A stretch of 64,000 bases of DNA from Rufibacter psychrotolerans (GTDB lineage Bacteria; Bacteroidota; Bacteroidia; Cytophagales; Hymenobacteraceae), in assembly GCF_016924645.1 (NCBI RefSeq), contig NZ_JAFFJV010000020.1, forward strand, positions 90,177 through 154,176, written 5' to 3'. The position numbers and the translations under genes were made by a program. This document shows positions 50,690 through 59,317 of this stretch, one piece after another (within the stretch, counting starts at the first letter, position 1; each line of letters begins with the position of its first letter). Below the pieces are notes generated by a model. It searched no databases and was not told the origin of the DNA. It worked only from the letters and a program-made list of their open reading frames with translations.

Positions 50690-52245
50690 TGGGCCGAAAA
50701 CTCTGCCATCATATACTTCTTTGGAAAGGGAAGCGGGTTGACTTTGTAGATGTAGAAGGCGAATCTGTTGATTGAATTACCCCTAAAGGTAGCCAGAAAC
50801 TCAATGGGGAAAGACGACCATTGATAAGGCAACTCACTGCGGCAGACGAGTATTACCGGCGTGTTCTTTTGCTGTGCTAATGCCTGCGCCCAGTCCAGCA
50901 GAACAATGGGGCGCAAATCGTTTGCTTCCTGGGGATCAAGCGTGTAAAAGCTTGCCAGGTTTCCGGTGGGAAGGTTATAAACCGGGTGCCCCAGGTAAGC
51001 CGTGATGTTAGAGGTGGCAACGCGCTCATCCGTCGCGAGGATGTACCCAGTGGGTAGGGCTTTCAGGTACTGGGCAACCTCCTTCCCCATAAAGAAAGGA
51101 TGCTTCCAATCCGTAGCCAAAGCGTACGCACCGGCAATCACCTGTAAAAAGCCGAATAGGTATAAACAGGGAAGAAGGATTTTATCGGCCCATTTGAAAG
51201 GATGGTGCGGTATAAGGCTCTGGACATAGTAGGTCCTTAGCCAGAGCAAGGCAATGGTATAAACAAAATAATGGCCATGGTGCCTCATGCTTCCTTCAAA
51301 CTTGAGAAAGAAGAGAAAAAATAACGCACCGAATAAAAGAAGCAAGGGAAGTAGCAGTCGCTTGGTCCGGTAAAATGCCGCGCAGAGAAGTGCGAGCAGT
51401 AGTGCCGAAAGCACAATTTCAACGCTGGTTTTGAGAAAGGAAGTATTCCAGAACGAGGTGGTAAGGTCTGGTACAGGAGCAAACGACTGCCAGATGCGGG
51501 CTATAGTCTGGTAGAAGTAGTAAGGGTGGAGGAAAGTGAGCAACGAAGCCTCTATTTCATTTGGGCGCATCATGCTCCAGAATGAAAAGAGGCAGCCTGT
51601 AGCCCATATGGCAATTCCTATAAATTTACGAGCAGGTGATACGGGTAGTTTGGGAGTTTCTTTCCAGACGTTAAAGGTCTCAGAAAAGAGCAACAACCCA
51701 AGTACCCCAGTCATGAAAAAACCAAAAAGATTGGTCTGGGCCAGTATGGCTAACAACGCGATGTACAGGTACCAGTGAGAGAAACGCTTGGAATAGAATG
51801 TACAAACCAGAAATAGGAAGAACATTTCCAGGGCATACAGCCGGCTAATGATGCCGTACTCAAAAAGGCCATAGTATCCAAAGCAGATCATGCCCTTTAG
51901 AAGCTTAGGGAAAGGAGCGTACCGTAAAAACAAGTACACGAACCCAATGGCAAAAACCGTCTGGGTGATTTGGAGTGCCCTAAGATCATGGGTGAAGGAA
52001 GTGACAGCAAACAAGATGCTGTACCACAGGTTAGGATGTCCCTCAAAGCGTTTGTTGTATAGTAGCTCGGAATAGGAATCACTGTAAAGAGCCAGCAGCC
52101 ATGGCTCGGTCTCGTCAAACCAGAGTTCATGAAACCCCATTGCCCAGGCAAGAATCAAGGCATAAAAGAAGGTGAAGGTTAAGGCGAATGAACTATCCCG
52201 GGTAAAAAGTGCCATGAACTTACTCTTGGGTTTTTGACTGCTCAT
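50686..52245 (-). CDS. GT-C-like polytopic membrane glycosyltransferase, paralogue B
   Basis: A 519-residue membrane protein with the same landmarks as paralogue A: HELWFDETEPWLLALY (about 39-54), KRFEGHPNLWYSILF, GYYGLFEYGIISRLYALEMF and YSKRFSHWYLYI. The start at 52245 overlaps the upstream flavoprotein gene by 26 bp; the Met at 52215 (MALFTRDSS) would leave a 4-bp gap and is an equally good choice. Middle gene of a three-gene operon. Confidence 0.78.
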   Translation of the reverse strand: MSSQKPKSKFMALFTRDSSFALTFTFFYALILAWAMGFHELWFDETEPWLLALYSDSYSELLYNKRFEGHPNLWYSILFAVTSFTHDLRALQITQTVFAIGFVYLFLRYAPFPKLLKGMICFGYYGLFEYGIISRLYALEMFFLFLVCTFYSKRFSHWYLYIALLAILAQTNLFGFFMTGVLGLLLFSETFNVWKETPKLPVSPARKFIGIAIWATGCLFSFWSMMRPNEIEASLLTFLHPYYFYQTIARIWQSFAPVPDLTTSFWNTSFLKTSVEIVLSALLLALLCAAFYRTKRLLLPLLLLFGALFFLFFLKFEGSMRHHGHYFVYTIALLWLRTYYVQSLIPHHPFKWADKILLPCLYLFGFLQVIAGAYALATDWKHPFFMGKEVAQYLKALPTGYILATDERVATSNITAYLGHPVYNLPTGNLASFYTLDPQEANDLRPIVLLDWAQALAQQKNTPVILVCRSELPYQWSSFPIEFLATFRGNSINRFAFYIYKVNPLPFPKKYMMAEFSAQ

Positions 52246-53803
52246 GGTATTCCTGCTCGGTATTCACTTCCCAGATGTTGGCTTTATCTATGCGGCCCTG
52301 GGCAATGTTCTCTACTGCCAGCATGGCCGTCAGCATAGAATGGTCCTGGTTGTTGTACTTGTGCATGCCGTTGCGGCCTACCAGGAAAAGGTTCTCAATG
52401 CTGTCCAGGAAAGCCTGCACTTTTGGAAACTCATTGTAAGAACCAAAATATGCGGGGTAGGCTTTGGGCATTTTCACCACTGTGCCGTCTATCACCTGAT
52501 CGGCGGAGATGATGCCCAGTTTCTGCAGTTCAGTGATGGCCAATTGTTGCAGGTCCGCTTCAGACATGCGCCAGAGTTCGTCTTCTTCCTGACAGAAGTA
52601 CTCCACGCCCAGCCAAACCTTGCTGGGCTGGGTAACCAGGTACGGGCTCCAGTTGTTGAACAGCTGAATGCGACCGGCCAGCACGTCCGGCTCCTGGATG
52701 TAAATCCAGTTGTCTTGGATTAGTTGTTCCGTATCAGATTTGATGGCCAATTGGTGCAGCAGCAACCCCACCGAGATAAAATTACGGTAGGGCAGCTCTT
52801 CGGCAATCTTGCGTATGTCTGGGGGGACAACGCTGCCCAAAGTCCTTACCAGGCTTCGGATGGGCATAGTGGAAATGACGTATTCAGGCTGAACCTGGTA
52901 AGTGGTGCCATTGGCCAGATCCTGCACGGTGGCCGAGGTGATGCGATTGTTTTTCAGCTCCAGGCCCACTACTTTTTGTAGCATATGCACCTCGCCGCCC
53001 TTGGCTTTTACCTGATCGGTGACCACTTCCCACAAATGCCCGGGCCCCAGCTTCGGATACAGAAACTGCTCAATAAGGGAGGTTTGGGTCTTTTTTTGGG
53101 TAAAATCGGAAGAAGGAGCCGAAAACTGCTGCCGCACAAAATGCTTCACCGCCTGGGTAATGGATAGGGCCTTGATCCGCTGGGCACCCCACTCGGCACT
53201 AATCTGCTGGCAGGGCACGCCCCACACTTTCTCGGTGTACGACTTAAAAAAGGTATGATACAGGTGCTTGCCGAACCGATTGATAAAGAACTCCTCCAGG
53301 TTCTTCTCCTCCCTGATAGGATGGGCCACCTGTTTCAGGTAACTGAACACGGCCTTGGTAGACCAGCCCACGCCCAGTTGTTTCAAGGTGGTGGGGGAGA
53401 AGGACAACGGGTAGTCAAAGAATTTCCGGCGGAAGAAGATGCGCGATTTACGCTGCCGTAACAGCATGACATTGTCGCCCGCCGACGGGTCTGCCGCCGA
53501 GATGGTGGGGATGGAGCGGCTTTTCCCCTGGTAGGTTAACTCGCCAATGGTTTGTCCGGGTTCCAGCTGGAGCGGAAGAATGGACAGCCACCAATCCATC
53601 ACCCGGTCAGACTTGGAGAAGAACCGGTGTCCGCCAATGTCCATCCGGTTGCCCTTGTAGTTGATGGTGGCCGAGATGCCGCCTATCCGGTCCGTGGCTT
53701 CCACCACGTAGGGATGAATCTGCGTCTGTTGCAGCAATTCATAAGCGGCCGTGAGCCCAGCCGGACCAGCCCCAACAATGAGGGCGGTAGAAGGAGAAGA
53801 CAT
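52220..53803 (-). CDS. FAD-dependent oxidoreductase, UDP-galactopyranose-mutase/amine-oxidase-like
   Basis: A 527-residue cytoplasmic flavoprotein: FAD loop ALIVGAGPAGLTAAYELL (about 8-25), GGISATINYKGNRMDIGGHRFFSKSD, and the conserved TEKVWGVPCQQISAEWGAQRIK. Members of this group (protoporphyrinogen-oxidase-like and UDP-galactopyranose-mutase-like) often sit in polysaccharide clusters. Near the C-terminus lies NLFLVGRNGMHKYNNQDHSM, typical of the sugar-cluster subgroup. First gene of an operon with two GT-C-like transferases, so a nucleotide- or lipid-linked sugar is a plausible substrate; this is inference. Confidence 0.82.
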   Translation of the reverse strand: MSSPSTALIVGAGPAGLTAAYELLQQTQIHPYVVEATDRIGGISATINYKGNRMDIGGHRFFSKSDRVMDWWLSILPLQLEPGQTIGELTYQGKSRSIPTISAADPSAGDNVMLLRQRKSRIFFRRKFFDYPLSFSPTTLKQLGVGWSTKAVFSYLKQVAHPIREEKNLEEFFINRFGKHLYHTFFKSYTEKVWGVPCQQISAEWGAQRIKALSITQAVKHFVRQQFSAPSSDFTQKKTQTSLIEQFLYPKLGPGHLWEVVTDQVKAKGGEVHMLQKVVGLELKNNRITSATVQDLANGTTYQVQPEYVISTMPIRSLVRTLGSVVPPDIRKIAEELPYRNFISVGLLLHQLAIKSDTEQLIQDNWIYIQEPDVLAGRIQLFNNWSPYLVTQPSKVWLGVEYFCQEEDELWRMSEADLQQLAITELQKLGIISADQVIDGTVVKMPKAYPAYFGSYNEFPKVQAFLDSIENLFLVGRNGMHKYNNQDHSMLTAMLAVENIAQGRIDKANIWEVNTEQEYHEQSKTQE

Positions 53804-53889
53804 ACCTAAACGAGTAAACTCTTCAAAGATAACAGGAGAAAACGGTTCTCCGAAGGCTATCTGAGATTCAAGTACAAATGCCGGAGGGC

Positions 53890-54540
53890 TTAAGAAAGCA
53901 TTGCCTCAGACGAAGTGATGTAAGGAGTATCTGGTTGGGGACTGGGTAAACGCGTGAGCCTCTGGGTGAGGTGGTAGCTGTCTAACCCAGACAACGCCAT
54001 GCTTTGGGCTTTCTCAAGGTCTACGTACCCGTCCTGCTTCAAGCAATCCTCGGGCACCAGCGCCTCCACCACCTCGCCAATCACCAGAATGGTCCCGTTC
54101 AGTTTGATGTACGTGCGTTGCACCAGCCGCAGTCCCAGCTTGATGGACGCCTCCTGCACATACGGGGCCGGGTGTAGTTCTGAGAACTGAGGGGTGAATC
54201 CGCAGATCTCAAACTCTGACTGGGTGTGGTGCGCACTGGCGTGGTGCGCCGCCGGGTAGAACTCGGGCCGGACGTGATTGAGCGTGAAATGCCCGGTTTT
54301 GATGATGTTGTTGAGGGTGTCGCGCACCACATTGTCTGGCCGCACCAAGATGCCAATCAGCGGCGGATTGGCCCCTACGTGAAACACCTGCGAGTACAAG
54401 CCTAGGTTGGTGCGGCCTTTGGGGTCTATGGTGCCTACCAGGCAAATGCTCTTAAAGCCAGAGAGCGACGTGATGAAGTTTGCCCGGTACGACTGCTCCA
54501 TCTGGAGGATGTCTGTGGTTGAAAACTGGGTGTCTGTCAT
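53890..54540 (-). CDS. Flavin reductase family (FMN-binding split-barrel) protein
   Basis: A 216-residue protein with the flavin-reductase-like split barrel: FITSLSGFKSICLVGTIDPKGRTNLGLYSQVFHVGANPPLIGILVRPD near the N-terminus, then TLNHVRPEF. Probably binds FMN, using NAD(P)H. The ATG at 54540 is chosen over a TTG at 54567. Monocistronic. A specific partner oxygenase is not in view. Confidence 0.87.
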   Translation of the reverse strand: MTDTQFSTTDILQMEQSYRANFITSLSGFKSICLVGTIDPKGRTNLGLYSQVFHVGANPPLIGILVRPDNVVRDTLNNIIKTGHFTLNHVRPEFYPAAHHASAHHTQSEFEICGFTPQFSELHPAPYVQEASIKLGLRLVQRTYIKLNGTILVIGEVVEALVPEDCLKQDGYVDLEKAQSMALSGLDSYHLTQRLTRLPSPQPDTPYITSSEAMLS

Positions 54541-54754
54541 GGGAAAAGGGGGTAAGCATGTAGACAACAGGTTCCCTCAGTAACAAGGGAAAGGTAAGGT
54601 AGGAATAAAATTGAAAAGAGCCTAATGCTAACGGGCCCTTGCCCAGGATGACTTTCCCGACAGATTGAGGGAAGAATGGCAGTGTTTTGGGGCACCTCTG
54701 GCTGTACCTATGTCATAATTGCTAAACAAGCCGAAGGCCTTTGGGTGCAGAAAA

Positions 54755-54796
54755 GCCGTTTAGGGGCTGATTTTGGGAAAACAGCTCCTAAACGGC
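54755..54796. repeat. Dispersed palindrome, copy 25
   Basis: GCCGTTTAGGGGCTGATTTT, loop GGG, AAAACAGCTCCTAAACGGC; nearly perfect. It ends 2 bp before the sigZ stop and is the only hairpin there, so it may terminate sigZ. Confidence 0.85.
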
Positions 54797-54798
54797 AC

Positions 54799-55428
54799 TT
54801 AGCGTTGGCACTGCTGCAAAGCCTGGCAGCCGGACCTGATCTCAGCGCTGATGAGGCGGCCCTGCCGGTCAAGTTCCAGGTGGCAGCATTCCAGAAAAGC
54901 AGCTTTCAGCTTTTCCCGGCCGCGTTGGATGCGCGATTTTGCCCCGGAAAGCGACAGACCCAACCGCTTGGCTATCTCCTGTTGGGGAATGCCTTCCAGG
55001 TCGCTTAACCGAAGCGGTTCTGCGTACGCCTCAGGCAATAGGTTCAGCAGCGGCCCCACACAATGGGCCAGTTCATGGATTGGGTCTTCACCCAAGCTTG
55101 GGGCGACTAGCTCAATTTCTTCAGGCAAAGAGGTTTCGCGCTGGCGTGCCCGGTAAAAATCATGCACCACATGCCGGGTGATTTCATACAGCCAGGCCCG
55201 CACATTCCTGACTTGCGGTAACGTTTCGCAGTGCCGATGTACTTTCAGGAGCACCTGTTGAGAAAGATCCTCCGCATCGGCCTGGTTGGATACCCGTTTC
55301 CTGATGAAGCCCTGCAAAGCCTCCTGGTAGGTAAGGAACACCGGGCCAACGGCTGCACAGGGATCGTCCGCTTGGAGAGTGGTGCAGACTCCGGAAGGAT
55401 GCGCGCACGGAGAGGTCTTGGATTGCAT
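54799..55428 (-). CDS. sigZ: ECF RNA polymerase sigma factor SigZ
   Basis: A 209-residue sigma-70-like factor: region 2 (DAEDLSQQVLLKVH; VRAWLYEITRHVVHDFYR) and region 4 (LLPEAYAEPLRLSDLEGIPQQEIAKRLGLSLSGAKSRIQRGREKL). After region 4 comes the SigZ-type extension LECCHLELDRQGR (Cys181, Cys182, His183), and two more cysteines near the end (Cys201, Cys207). No anti-sigma gene is adjacent. The start at 55428 is chosen; the frame is open to 55473. Downstream of arsI and the arsN relic on the same strand, so it may respond to or control arsenic stress; this is inferred from position and the paired cysteines. Confidence 0.9.
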   Translation of the reverse strand: MQSKTSPCAHPSGVCTTLQADDPCAAVGPVFLTYQEALQGFIRKRVSNQADAEDLSQQVLLKVHRHCETLPQVRNVRAWLYEITRHVVHDFYRARQRETSLPEEIELVAPSLGEDPIHELAHCVGPLLNLLPEAYAEPLRLSDLEGIPQQEIAKRLGLSLSGAKSRIQRGREKLKAAFLECCHLELDRQGRLISAEIRSGCQALQQCQR

Positions 55429-55449
55429 AACACAAAAAGCAATGGCTTC

Positions 55450-55490
55450 CCGTTTAAGGGCTGTTTTCTGCAAAGGAGCCCTAAAACAGG
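55450..55490. repeat. Dispersed palindrome, copy 26
   Basis: CCGTTTAAGGGCTGTTTTC, loop TG, CAAAGGAGCCCTAAAACAGG. Between the arsN relic and sigZ; last clear copy in the window. Confidence 0.8.
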
Positions 55491-55531
55491 AGGTCAGATG
55501 TTTACTAAATTCCTGCCAGCAGGCTTCGGCG

Positions 55532-55992
55532 CTACATCAGGTAAATGTCTCGCCAACGCCCGTTTAATTTACCCAGTTTTCCCGGAGGCCCACCCTCCTG
55601 AAACCGCACTTTTGATGCAAGGCCACACTCGTCCCGTTTTCCTTCAGGATACTGGCCTGGAGGGTCCAGATGCCATTTTCTTCTGAGGAGTCAATGAACT
55701 GCTGCAGCAACACCTGCCCATCCCTTTCCCCCGGAAGGTTTCGTTCAGAAAGATGCTTCCCTCTGCCACCCCGCCGTACACGCACTGGCAGGAAACGGAA
55801 CTTAGGGCCGCCCATCCTTCCACCTGCCCCGCTAGGGTACGGACAACCAGTCTGTTGTGTACAAGATGTTCCGTGTCCCACTTTCCTCAAGAGGGCCATG
55901 GTTTCCAGGGTGGCGATTTTACTCGCAATCTCCCGTTCATAGATGTCTTTTCCCCTGGGGTATAGGCTGGCTTGCAGCGCCTCCAGAATGAT
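55532..55992 (-). pseudogene. Frameshifted arsN-like GNAT N-acetyltransferase relic
   Basis: Reading the minus strand across three frame changes gives a recognisable ArsN/phosphinothricin-type acetyltransferase: IYEREIASKIATLET, then (shift near 55884) WDTEHLVHNRLVVRT, GWAALSSVSCQCVYGGVAEG and the acetyl-CoA loop NETFRGKGMG, then (shift near 55720) IDSSEENGIWTLQASILKEN and ALHQKCGFRRVG, then (shift near 55577, one A missing) REKLGKLNGRWRDIYLM and stop. No ATG is evident after arsI. ArsN detoxifies trivalent organoarsenicals. Three frameshifts make it non-functional unless they are sequencing errors. Confidence 0.8.
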
Positions 55993-56481
55993 TTACCTAC
56001 GTGTTTCCCTGGAGGTTGCTGGCTGAAAGGGGATTTCGACCGAAGCAGAGGCCACAGGGGCCGGGCTGCAGCAAGCAGGGCTGCCGCAGGTTGGTTGCTC
56101 TGCCTCCCCGCCGTACGTGGTAGATGCGCCAAAGGTATAAAACGTTTCCCACTCTATGCCCTGCGGGTCCTTGATCCAGGACTTTTCAGACTGGGCGTAG
56201 CAACAGGTGGTGTTGCCTTCCTGGCGAATGGTGCCTTTTGCTTTCACCAGCCGGGCATAGACTTCCTGCAGTTCCTCAGGTGTTTCGGCTTGTATCCCCA
56301 GGTGTTCAAGGCCAGTAACTGGTCCGTGCGTGGAAATGGCAAAGTTCACTCGAGGGTCTTCCAGCATCCATTTGGCATAATCAGATTTCAGCACTGTTGG
56401 TTCTGCCGCGAAGAGGGCAGTGTAAAAGTCCACCGATTCCTGTAGGTTGCGTACGCTGAGGTTAACATGTAGTCTTTTCAT
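55993..56481 (-). CDS. arsI: ArsI/CadI-family metalloenzyme (C-As lyase)
   Basis: A 162-residue glyoxalase-fold protein. In characterised ArsI it is an Fe(II) dioxygenase that cleaves the carbon-arsenic bond of methylarsenite. Visible: metal ligands His5 (MKRLHVNLSV), His60 (GLEHLGIQ) and Glu112 (GIEWETFYT), the arsenic-binding pair Cys93-Cys94 (NTTCCYAQSEKSW), and a cysteine-rich tail (TCGSPACCSP). Length is normal. First gene of an arsI-(arsN relic)-sigZ block. No arsR, arsB or arsC is in the window, so this is a partial or scattered arsenic locus. Confidence 0.88.
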   Translation of the reverse strand: MKRLHVNLSVRNLQESVDFYTALFAAEPTVLKSDYAKWMLEDPRVNFAISTHGPVTGLEHLGIQAETPEELQEVYARLVKAKGTIRQEGNTTCCYAQSEKSWIKDPQGIEWETFYTFGASTTYGGEAEQPTCGSPACCSPAPVASASVEIPFQPATSRETRR

Positions 56482-56726
56482 GGCTCTTTGTTTGTTTATG
56501 TCCCGATGACGGAGCGCCAGGCAAAAAGACGCAGGTTCAAGAAAGATAAATTCTAAAATTCATGAGCCCGCAAGATCAAAGTGGGGCATTCAGCGGTGAG
56601 GCAAATTTGGCAATAACAGGCAGCGGGCTTTTTGTTATCTTGCGGGGAAACTAGTTCGTTTTAGGTAAGGGGCGTAAACAAGGTATTGATGTCCTAAAGC
56701 CCAGTACATTTTTAAGGTAGAACAGG

Positions 56727-57134
56727 TTGAACAGACCATACTTAATTGAGTTCCCGGTGATTGGAGATGCAAAGATCGGGTTTATCTCTGTTGCTGATTA
56801 CAAGCAGTCTATACCCTTTGAGGTCAAGAGAGTGTTTTGGACGTATGAAACGCCTGAACACATTGTAAGGGGCCGGCATGCCCATTACCAAACCCAACAG
56901 GTTCTGCTTGCTGTATCCGGCCGCATCTTAGTCACCACCGAACTGCCAACTGGCGAGATTGAAGTTTTTAGTCTTGAAAAGCCCCATATAGGGGTATATC
57001 TGCCTCCAAACGTTTGGCACACCATACAGTATTCCAAGGGCGCAGTACAGATGGTGATGGCTTCCACTTCCTTTAACGAAAAGGATTATATAAGAGATTA
57101 CTCAGATTTTAAGGCTATATGGAGGAAAGATTAG
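56727..57134 (+). CDS. FdtA/WxcM-like sugar 3,4-ketoisomerase (cupin)
   Basis: Expected to convert dTDP-4-keto-6-deoxyglucose to the 3-keto isomer on the way to amino-deoxy sugars of surface glycans. The 135-residue single-domain cupin has LIEFPVIGDAKIGFISVAD at the start, RVFWTYETPEHIVRGRHAHYQTQQVLLAVSG (histidine-containing core) and VYLPPNVWHTIQYS. The start codon is TTG at 56727; an in-frame stop (TAG) lies three codons upstream and no ATG exists before the conserved region. It overlaps the next gene by 16 bp. First gene of the AT-rich glycan island. Confidence 0.88.
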   Translation: MNRPYLIEFPVIGDAKIGFISVADYKQSIPFEVKRVFWTYETPEHIVRGRHAHYQTQQVLLAVSGRILVTTELPTGEIEVFSLEKPHIGVYLPPNVWHTIQYSKGAVQMVMASTSFNEKDYIRDYSDFKAIWRKD

Positions 57135-58060
57135 CAGAGCTTATCAGAATCAGGGAAAGTGTCTTGCCTTTTTATAGCCCTTACTCTTTTATCAGAGAAA
57201 TAAAGCCAAGAGATCAGTACCAGGTCTTCATCAAAGAAAGGATACAGAAGCATGGGGTTGATGATCATTATCATACTTTCTCCATTATAGTGGATGGGGT
57301 AGAATTTGCTTTTTTATATGAGTTTCTGCCTTGGGACAGCAACTTCATGGGAAGAGATTGCTATAGACTATTTACTGTCTTATTCTCCCACCATAATGCA
57401 AACGCATTGGTCAAGGCGGCTAAGTCTTTCAAAGACAAGCTTCTTGCTACTAGTAACACTTACTGTTTCTCAGAAATCCCTTCTGAAGACATTTTCCTAC
57501 TGCAGTGTTTAAATATAGCAGGTTTCAAAATGGTTGAAACACGGTTCCATTATTTCAGAAGGAAAGCGGAAGACTTTGAGGCAGAACGATACAAAGTAAG
57601 AAAAGCAACTACCGCAGATATACCAATTCTTAAAGAAGTTGCTGCCAAAAGTAGAAACGAGTACGATAGGTTGCACGCAGATTATTCATTTTCTGAAGAG
57701 ATAGCAGATCATTACCTTGCCACCTATGCAGCAGCAGCTGTGAATGGTTTTTGTGATTATGTCCTTGTTCCTGATGTACCAGGGTATCCAATAGCCTCTT
57801 TCCTGGCTTTTGATTCATATGAAAAGATATCTCCAAAACATAACTTGAGTTTGATGTATGCTAGGTTGGCTGCAGTAGCCCCTGAGAATACGGGTTGGTA
57901 TGTTAAGCTGCTTACAGAATTCATGCATTACGCTAAAGAGCAAAAGGCTTCTTATGTCAAGATAACTACCCAGTCTACAAATAGAACGGTAATTAGAACA
58001 TTTGATAAGTTAGGATGCAGCTTTGGAGCATGCTTTCATTTACTTTCCCTCAGTTCTTAA
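57119..58060 (+). CDS. GNAT-family acyltransferase, amino-sugar type
   Basis: A 313-residue cytoplasmic protein with no signal or helix. The C-terminal half (about 160-310) resembles an acyltransferase of the WecD/FdtC kind: YKVRKATTADIPILKEVAAKSRNEYDRLHADYSF, then MYARLAAVAPENTGWYVKLLTEFM. The N-terminal half (EFLPWDSNFMGRDCYRLFTVLF) is also typical of these two-part enzymes. Position directly after an FdtA-like gene, with a 16-bp overlap, suggests N-acylation of a dTDP-amino-deoxy sugar. No aminotransferase is in the window to complete the route. Confidence 0.75.
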   Translation: MEERLAELIRIRESVLPFYSPYSFIREIKPRDQYQVFIKERIQKHGVDDHYHTFSIIVDGVEFAFLYEFLPWDSNFMGRDCYRLFTVLFSHHNANALVKAAKSFKDKLLATSNTYCFSEIPSEDIFLLQCLNIAGFKMVETRFHYFRRKAEDFEAERYKVRKATTADIPILKEVAAKSRNEYDRLHADYSFSEEIADHYLATYAAAAVNGFCDYVLVPDVPGYPIASFLAFDSYEKISPKHNLSLMYARLAAVAPENTGWYVKLLTEFMHYAKEQKASYVKITTQSTNRTVIRTFDKLGCSFGACFHLLSLSS

Positions 58061-58143
58061 GTTTGTACTAATCGTGAATTCAAGTATTATTAGGGTAAGC
58101 GCTTTTTGTTTTTTATATTCTTAAAATAGGTAACTTGATATTT

Positions 58144-59070
58144 ATGCCTCTTATCTCCGTAATCGTTCCTTGCTATTTTAACGAGAAGAATATACCGATT
58201 ACTGTAAAGGAGTTAATTAATAATGAGGTACACTTTCCCTCTAATGTCTCCTTTGAATACGTTTTTGTGGATGATGGCTCTAAGGATGATACATTTAGAG
58301 AATTGGTTAACGTAAAGGAAGTCTTTCCTGATAAAATTAAAGTAGTAAAATTAGCAGGCAATGTAGGGTCTCATAATGCAGTAGTGGCCGGGATGGAGTT
58401 TGCAGTTGGGGAATGTATCACCATAATTTCAGCAGATTTGCAAGATCCACCTGAACTGATGGCTAAAATGTACGCCCATTGGCAGCAGGGATTTAAGCTA
58501 GTTGTCGGAAGTAGGAATGAAAACCAAGACCCAATTTTAAAAAGGTATTTTTCAGGTGTTTTTCATGCTTTGATGCGAAAACTGGCTTTCAAGCACTTGC
58601 CTAAAGGAGGATTTGATTATGTGCTTTTTGACAAATGCATTAAAGACGAAGTACTGAAGATGAAAGAGAAAAACAGCAATGTGATGTACTTATTGGTTTG
58701 GATGGGCTTTGAATATGTTAATATCCCATATGTTAGGAAGAAAAGAACCGTAGGTGCTTCCCGCTGGACATTCTTGAAAAATGTAAAACTGCTGCTAGAT
58801 TCAGTTTTATCCTTTTCTTATTTTCCTATAAGAGTTATTTCAGTAATCGGGCTAGTTTTAGGGTTCTTAGCACTTTTGTATACTGCTTTTGTGATTTACG
58901 CTGGAATTAAAGGAGGAGGTAAAGATGAGGAATGGTCACCTTTAATGGTTGTGCTATTATTTGCCTCTTCGTTTCAAATGATTGGTTTAGGAATTGTTGG
59001 AGAATATGTATGGCGCACGTTCGATGCTTCAAGAGAAAGGCCATTGTATATTATAGAGAGGGCATTGTAG
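58144..59070 (+). CDS. Glycosyltransferase family 2, polyprenyl-phosphate sugar type
   Basis: A 308-residue GT-A enzyme: ISVIVPCYFNEKNIPIT (about 4-20), FVDDGSKDDTFREL, ISADLQDPPELMAKM (DxD-like), and two C-terminal membrane helices (about 230-300), the DPM1/GtrB plan. It would load a sugar onto a polyprenyl phosphate for use by a membrane transferase. The ATG at 58144 is chosen; a TTG nine bases upstream is also open. It starts 84 bp after the acyltransferase. Confidence 0.9.
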   Translation: MPLISVIVPCYFNEKNIPITVKELINNEVHFPSNVSFEYVFVDDGSKDDTFRELVNVKEVFPDKIKVVKLAGNVGSHNAVVAGMEFAVGECITIISADLQDPPELMAKMYAHWQQGFKLVVGSRNENQDPILKRYFSGVFHALMRKLAFKHLPKGGFDYVLFDKCIKDEVLKMKEKNSNVMYLLVWMGFEYVNIPYVRKKRTVGASRWTFLKNVKLLLDSVLSFSYFPIRVISVIGLVLGFLALLYTAFVIYAGIKGGGKDEEWSPLMVVLLFASSFQMIGLGIVGEYVWRTFDASRERPLYIIERAL

Positions 59071-59317
59071 TATCGTCTTGTTGAGGGATGTAGCTTTATT
59101 GAAAAAATATGCAGGAAGGGGGCGGTGTTTTCTTTATCTTATTTGTTGATCATCACTCTTCTATTATCCATAACTTCCTTTCCGATCAAGTTGTCTGTCT
59201 TATAACTATGATGTTTTAGATATACTATCAATTAAAGGGTGATTCTCTGATCTTAAACAAAAGTGGATCGTTAATAATATTTGTTCGTTTTGTATTAATA
59301 AGCTAATCTGGTATCAG

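Noticed and set aside
54541..55450. Anti-sigma factor gene next to sigZ
   Set aside because: No suitable frame lies on either side of sigZ.
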